Part shown: positions 61,401-64,000 of the stretch, in pieces
Numbering within the stretch: position 1 is the stretch's first letter
Layout of the letters: the number at the start of each line of letters is the position of its first letter
Assembly (NCBI GenBank): GCA_030549335.1
Contig: CM060188.1
Span: 67,238,696-67,302,695 of the forward strand
DNA: 64,000 nt
Reading direction: 5' to 3'
DNA from: Pontederia crassipes
Taxonomy: Eukaryota; Streptophyta; Magnoliopsida; Commelinales; Pontederiaceae
Program-made: the position numbers and the translations under genes
The notes under the pieces: generated by a model
Seen by the model: the letters and a program-made list of their open reading frames with translations, nothing else
Databases searched by the model: none
What the model was told of the DNA's origin: nothing

Positions 61401-64000
61401 AATGGAATCGCGCGAAAATTGCCCGGGGGTGCGAAAATTCGCGCGTATGCTGTTGCGCGCTTTTTTGGCTTATTTTCCACTAAGAAGTGGAAAACATGCA
61501 AAATTTTTTACTCTTTCATGCATGTTGATGCATTGGGAGACGTTTGGGACGAAAAAATGGAGTAGCGCGAAAATTGTCCGAGGGTGCGAAAATTCCCGCG
61601 CGCGCCGTTTTTTCTTATTTTCTACTAAGAAGGCGAAAAGACGCGAAATTTTTTACGCTTTCGTGCATGTTGATGCATGGGGGAGACGTTTGGGACGAAA
61701 AATGGACTCGCGCGAAAATTGCCCGGGGGTGCGAAAATTCTCGCACGCGCCGTTTCGCGCAGTTTTTTCTTATTTTCCACTAAGAAGGCGAAAAGACGCG
61801 AAATTTTCACCTCTTTCGTGCATGTTGATGCATTGGGAGACGTTTGGGACGAAAAAATGGACTCGCGCGAAAATTGCCCGGGGGTGCGAAAATTCCCGCG
61901 CACGTCGTTTCGCGCCTTTTTGGCTTATTTTCCACTAAGAAGGCGAAAAGACGCAAATTTTTCGACGCCTTCGTGCATGTTGATTCATGGGGAGACGTTT
62001 GGGACGAAAAAATGGACTCGCGCGAAAATTGCCCGGGGTGCGAAAATTCCCGTGCGCGCCGTTTTGCGCCTTTTTGGCTTATTTTCCACTAAGCAGGCAA
62101 AAAGACGCAAAATTTTTGACGCTTTCGTGCATATTGATTCATGGGGAGACGTTTGGGACGAAAAAATGGACGCGCGAAAAATGACCGGGGGTGCGAAAAT
62201 TCGCGCATGCACTGTTTCGCGCCATTTTGGCTAATTTTCCACTAAGAAGGCGTAAAGATGCAAAATTTTTGACACTTTTGGCCATGTTGATGCATGTGGA
62301 GACGTTTCGGACGAAAAAATGGACTTGCGCGAAAATTGCCAGGGGGTGCGAAAATTCGGGCTTATGCTGTTGCGTGCTTTTTTGGCTTATTTTCCACTAA
62401 GAAGTAGAAAAGACGCAAAATTTTCGACTCTTTCGTGCATGTTGATGCATTTGGAGATGTTTGGGATGAGAAAATGGACTCGCACGAAAATTGCCCGGGG
62501 GTGCGAAAATTCTCGCGCGCGCTGTTTCGTGCCCTTTTGGCTTATTTTCCACTAAGCAGGCGTAAAGACGCGAAATTTTCGACGCTTTCGTGCATGTTGA
62601 TTCATGGGGAGACGTTTGGGACGAAAAAATGGACTCGCGCGAAAATTGACCGGGGGTGCGAAAATTCGCGCATGCACTGTTTCGCTCCGTTTTGGCTTAT
62701 TTTCCACTAAGAAGGCGTAAAGATGCAAAATTTTTGACACTTTCGTGCATGTTGACGCATGGGGAGACGTTTGGGACGAAAAAATGGACTCGCGCGAAAA
62801 TTGCCCAGGGGTGCGAAAATTCGCGCGTATGCTGTTGCGCGCTTTTTTAGCTTATTTTCCACTAAGAAGAAGAAAACACGCAAAATTTTTGACTCTTTCG
62901 TGCATGTTCATGCATTGGGAGACGTTTGGGACGAAAAAATGGAGTAGTGCGAAAATTGCCCGGGGGTTCGAAAATTCCCGCGCGCGCCGTTTTAGCTTAT
63001 TTTCCACTAAGAAGGCGAAAAGACGCGAAATTTTCGCCGCTTTCGTGCATGTTGATGCATTGGGAGACGTTTGGGATGAAAAAATGGACTCGCGCGAAAA
63101 TTATCCGGGGGTGCGAAAATTCCCGCGCACGCCGTTTCGCGCCTTTTTGGCTTATTTTCCACTAAGAAGGCAAAAAGACGCAAAATTTTTGACGCTTTCG
63201 TGCATGTTGATTCATGGGGAGACGTTTGGGACGAGAAAATGGACTCGCACGAAAATTGCCCGGGGGTGCGAAAATTCGCGCATGCACTGTTTCGCGCCGT
63301 TTTGGCCTATTTTCCACTAAGAAGGCGTAAAGATGCAAAATTTTCGACGCTTTCGTGCATGTTGATGCATGGGGAGACATTTGGGACGAAAAAATGGACT
63401 CGCGCGAAAATTGTCCGGGGGTGCGAAAATTCGCGCGTATGCTGTTGCGCGCTTTTTTGGCTTATTTTCCACTAAGAAGTAGAAAACACGCAAAATTTTT
63501 TACTCTTTCGTGCATGTTGATGCATTGGGAGACTTTTGAGACGAAAAAATGGAGTAGCGCGAAAATTGTCCGGGGGTGCGAAAATTCCCGCGCGCGCCGT
63601 TTCGCACCTTTTTGGCTTATTTTCCACTAAGAAGGCGTAAAGATGCGAAATTTTCGATGCATTCGTGCATGTTGATGCATGGGAAGACGTTTGGGACGAA
63701 AAAATGGACTCGCGCGAAAATTGCCCGGGGGTGCGAAAATTTGTGCGTATGCTGTTGCGCGCGTTTTTGGCTTATTTTCCACTAAGAAGTAGAAAACACG
63801 TAAAATTTTTTACTCTTTCATGCATGTTGATGCATTGGGAGACGTTTGGGATGAAAAAATGGAGTAGCGCGAATATTGTCCGGGGGTGCGAAAACTCCCG
63901 CGCGCGCCGTTTTGGCTTATTTTCCAATAAGAAGGCGAAAAGACGCGAAATTTTCGACGCTTTCGTGCATGTTGATGCTTGGGGAGACGTTTGGGATGAA

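Larger units (their letters stand above)
1..64000 (+). repeat. Tandem satellite array, ~155-bp monomer, fills the window
   Basis: The same ~155-bp unit repeats head-to-tail throughout, about 415 copies, never inverted. I start the monomer at the conserved word GTGCATGTTGATGCAT. Successive starts at 1, 156, 310 and later give periods of 154-155 bp. Conserved blocks in order are GTGCATGTTGATGCAT, GACGTTTGGGACGAAAAAAT, a GCGCGAAAATTG stretch, CCCGGGGGTGCGAAAATT, a variable CG-rich stretch, TTGGCTTATTTTCCACTAAG and GCGAAATTTTCGACGCTTTC. The variable CG-rich stretch and the 3' part after ACTAAG carry most class-defining differences. No unique sequence longer than a few bases interrupts the array. 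A centromeric or pericentromeric role is inferred from monomer length and higher-order structure; nothing in the sequence proves it. Subtelomeric or heterochromatic knob satellite are alternatives. Confidence 0.98.
56071..64000 (+). repeat. Array domain 7: loosely ordered, more diverged monomers
   Basis: About 52 monomers of classes A-E and related forms, often in A-B-C order, without a long near-identical unit. Class B here mostly reads ACTAAGAAGTAGAAAACACG, not the ACTAATAAGTAG of the core. Several variants typical of domain 2 return: GACGAGAAAATGGACTCGCA near 60,940 and 63,232, GATGAGAAAATGG near 62,466, ACTAAGGCGTAAAGATG near 58,172, and GGGGAGTCGTTTGG near 58,225. The array runs off the window end. 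No genes or transposons are seen. Confidence 0.78.

Noticed and set aside
1..64000. CENP-B box in the CCCGGGGGTGCGAA region (reverse strand TTCG...CGGG)
   Set aside because: On the reverse strand TTCG and CGGG are usually separated by six bases where the box needs seven, and the required central A is C. Monomers with an extra G fix the spacing but not the A.
1..64000. CRISPR-like array because of regular direct repeats
   Set aside because: There are no unique spacers: the whole 155-bp unit is repeated. Repeat length and eukaryote-style HORs do not fit, and there are no cas genes.

Overview
This window is one uninterrupted satellite DNA array. From the first base to the last it is a head-to-tail tandem repeat, all in one orientation, with a monomer of about 155 bp (most copies 152-157 bp, recurrent short forms 118-146 bp). 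That makes roughly 415 monomers. Neither edge of the array lies in the window. I see no protein-coding gene, RNA gene, transposon, CRISPR array, promoter or terminator. Long open frames occur on both strands, but all are translations of the repeat in shifting frames.

Organism: a eukaryote. The near-nucleosomal monomer, the multi-monomer higher-order repeats (HORs) and the lack of interspersed genes are typical of centromeric or pericentromeric satellite, most often seen in plants and animals. The length matches grass centromere satellites (rice CentO, maize CentC, about 155 bp), but I cannot assign the sequence to a known family or species. A representative monomer is about 52% GC with about 19 CpG. 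Many differences between monomers are CG to TG or CA.

Layout: (1) 1 to ~14.77 kb, diverged monomers with faded multi-monomer order. (2) ~14.77-22.0 kb, new monomer classes appear (GATTCATGG, CATGCACTG and GTATGCTGTTG types). (3) 22,003-29,033, four near-identical copies of an 11-monomer, 1,681-bp HOR; the third carries two extra monomers. A chimeric fifth copy runs to ~29.93 kb. (4) ~29.93-36.38 kb, a mosaic of five monomer classes (A-E) obeying an order rule. (5) 36,381-46,708, a 21-monomer, 3,227-bp HOR in two full and three partial copies. (6) 46,709 to ~56.07 kb, a second long HOR family with units of 23 and 20 monomers plus a partial one. (7) ~56.07-64.0 kb, looser order with variants shared with region 2.

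The main organisational finding is the order rule in regions 4-6. Class A is followed by B-C or by D-E and then usually by A again, so the array is built from ~454-bp (ABC) and ~464-bp (ADE) trimers. Length differences between HOR copies equal whole trimers. The pattern suggests a young core (about 22-56 kb) flanked by older related layers, as expected from repeated unequal exchange or amplification.
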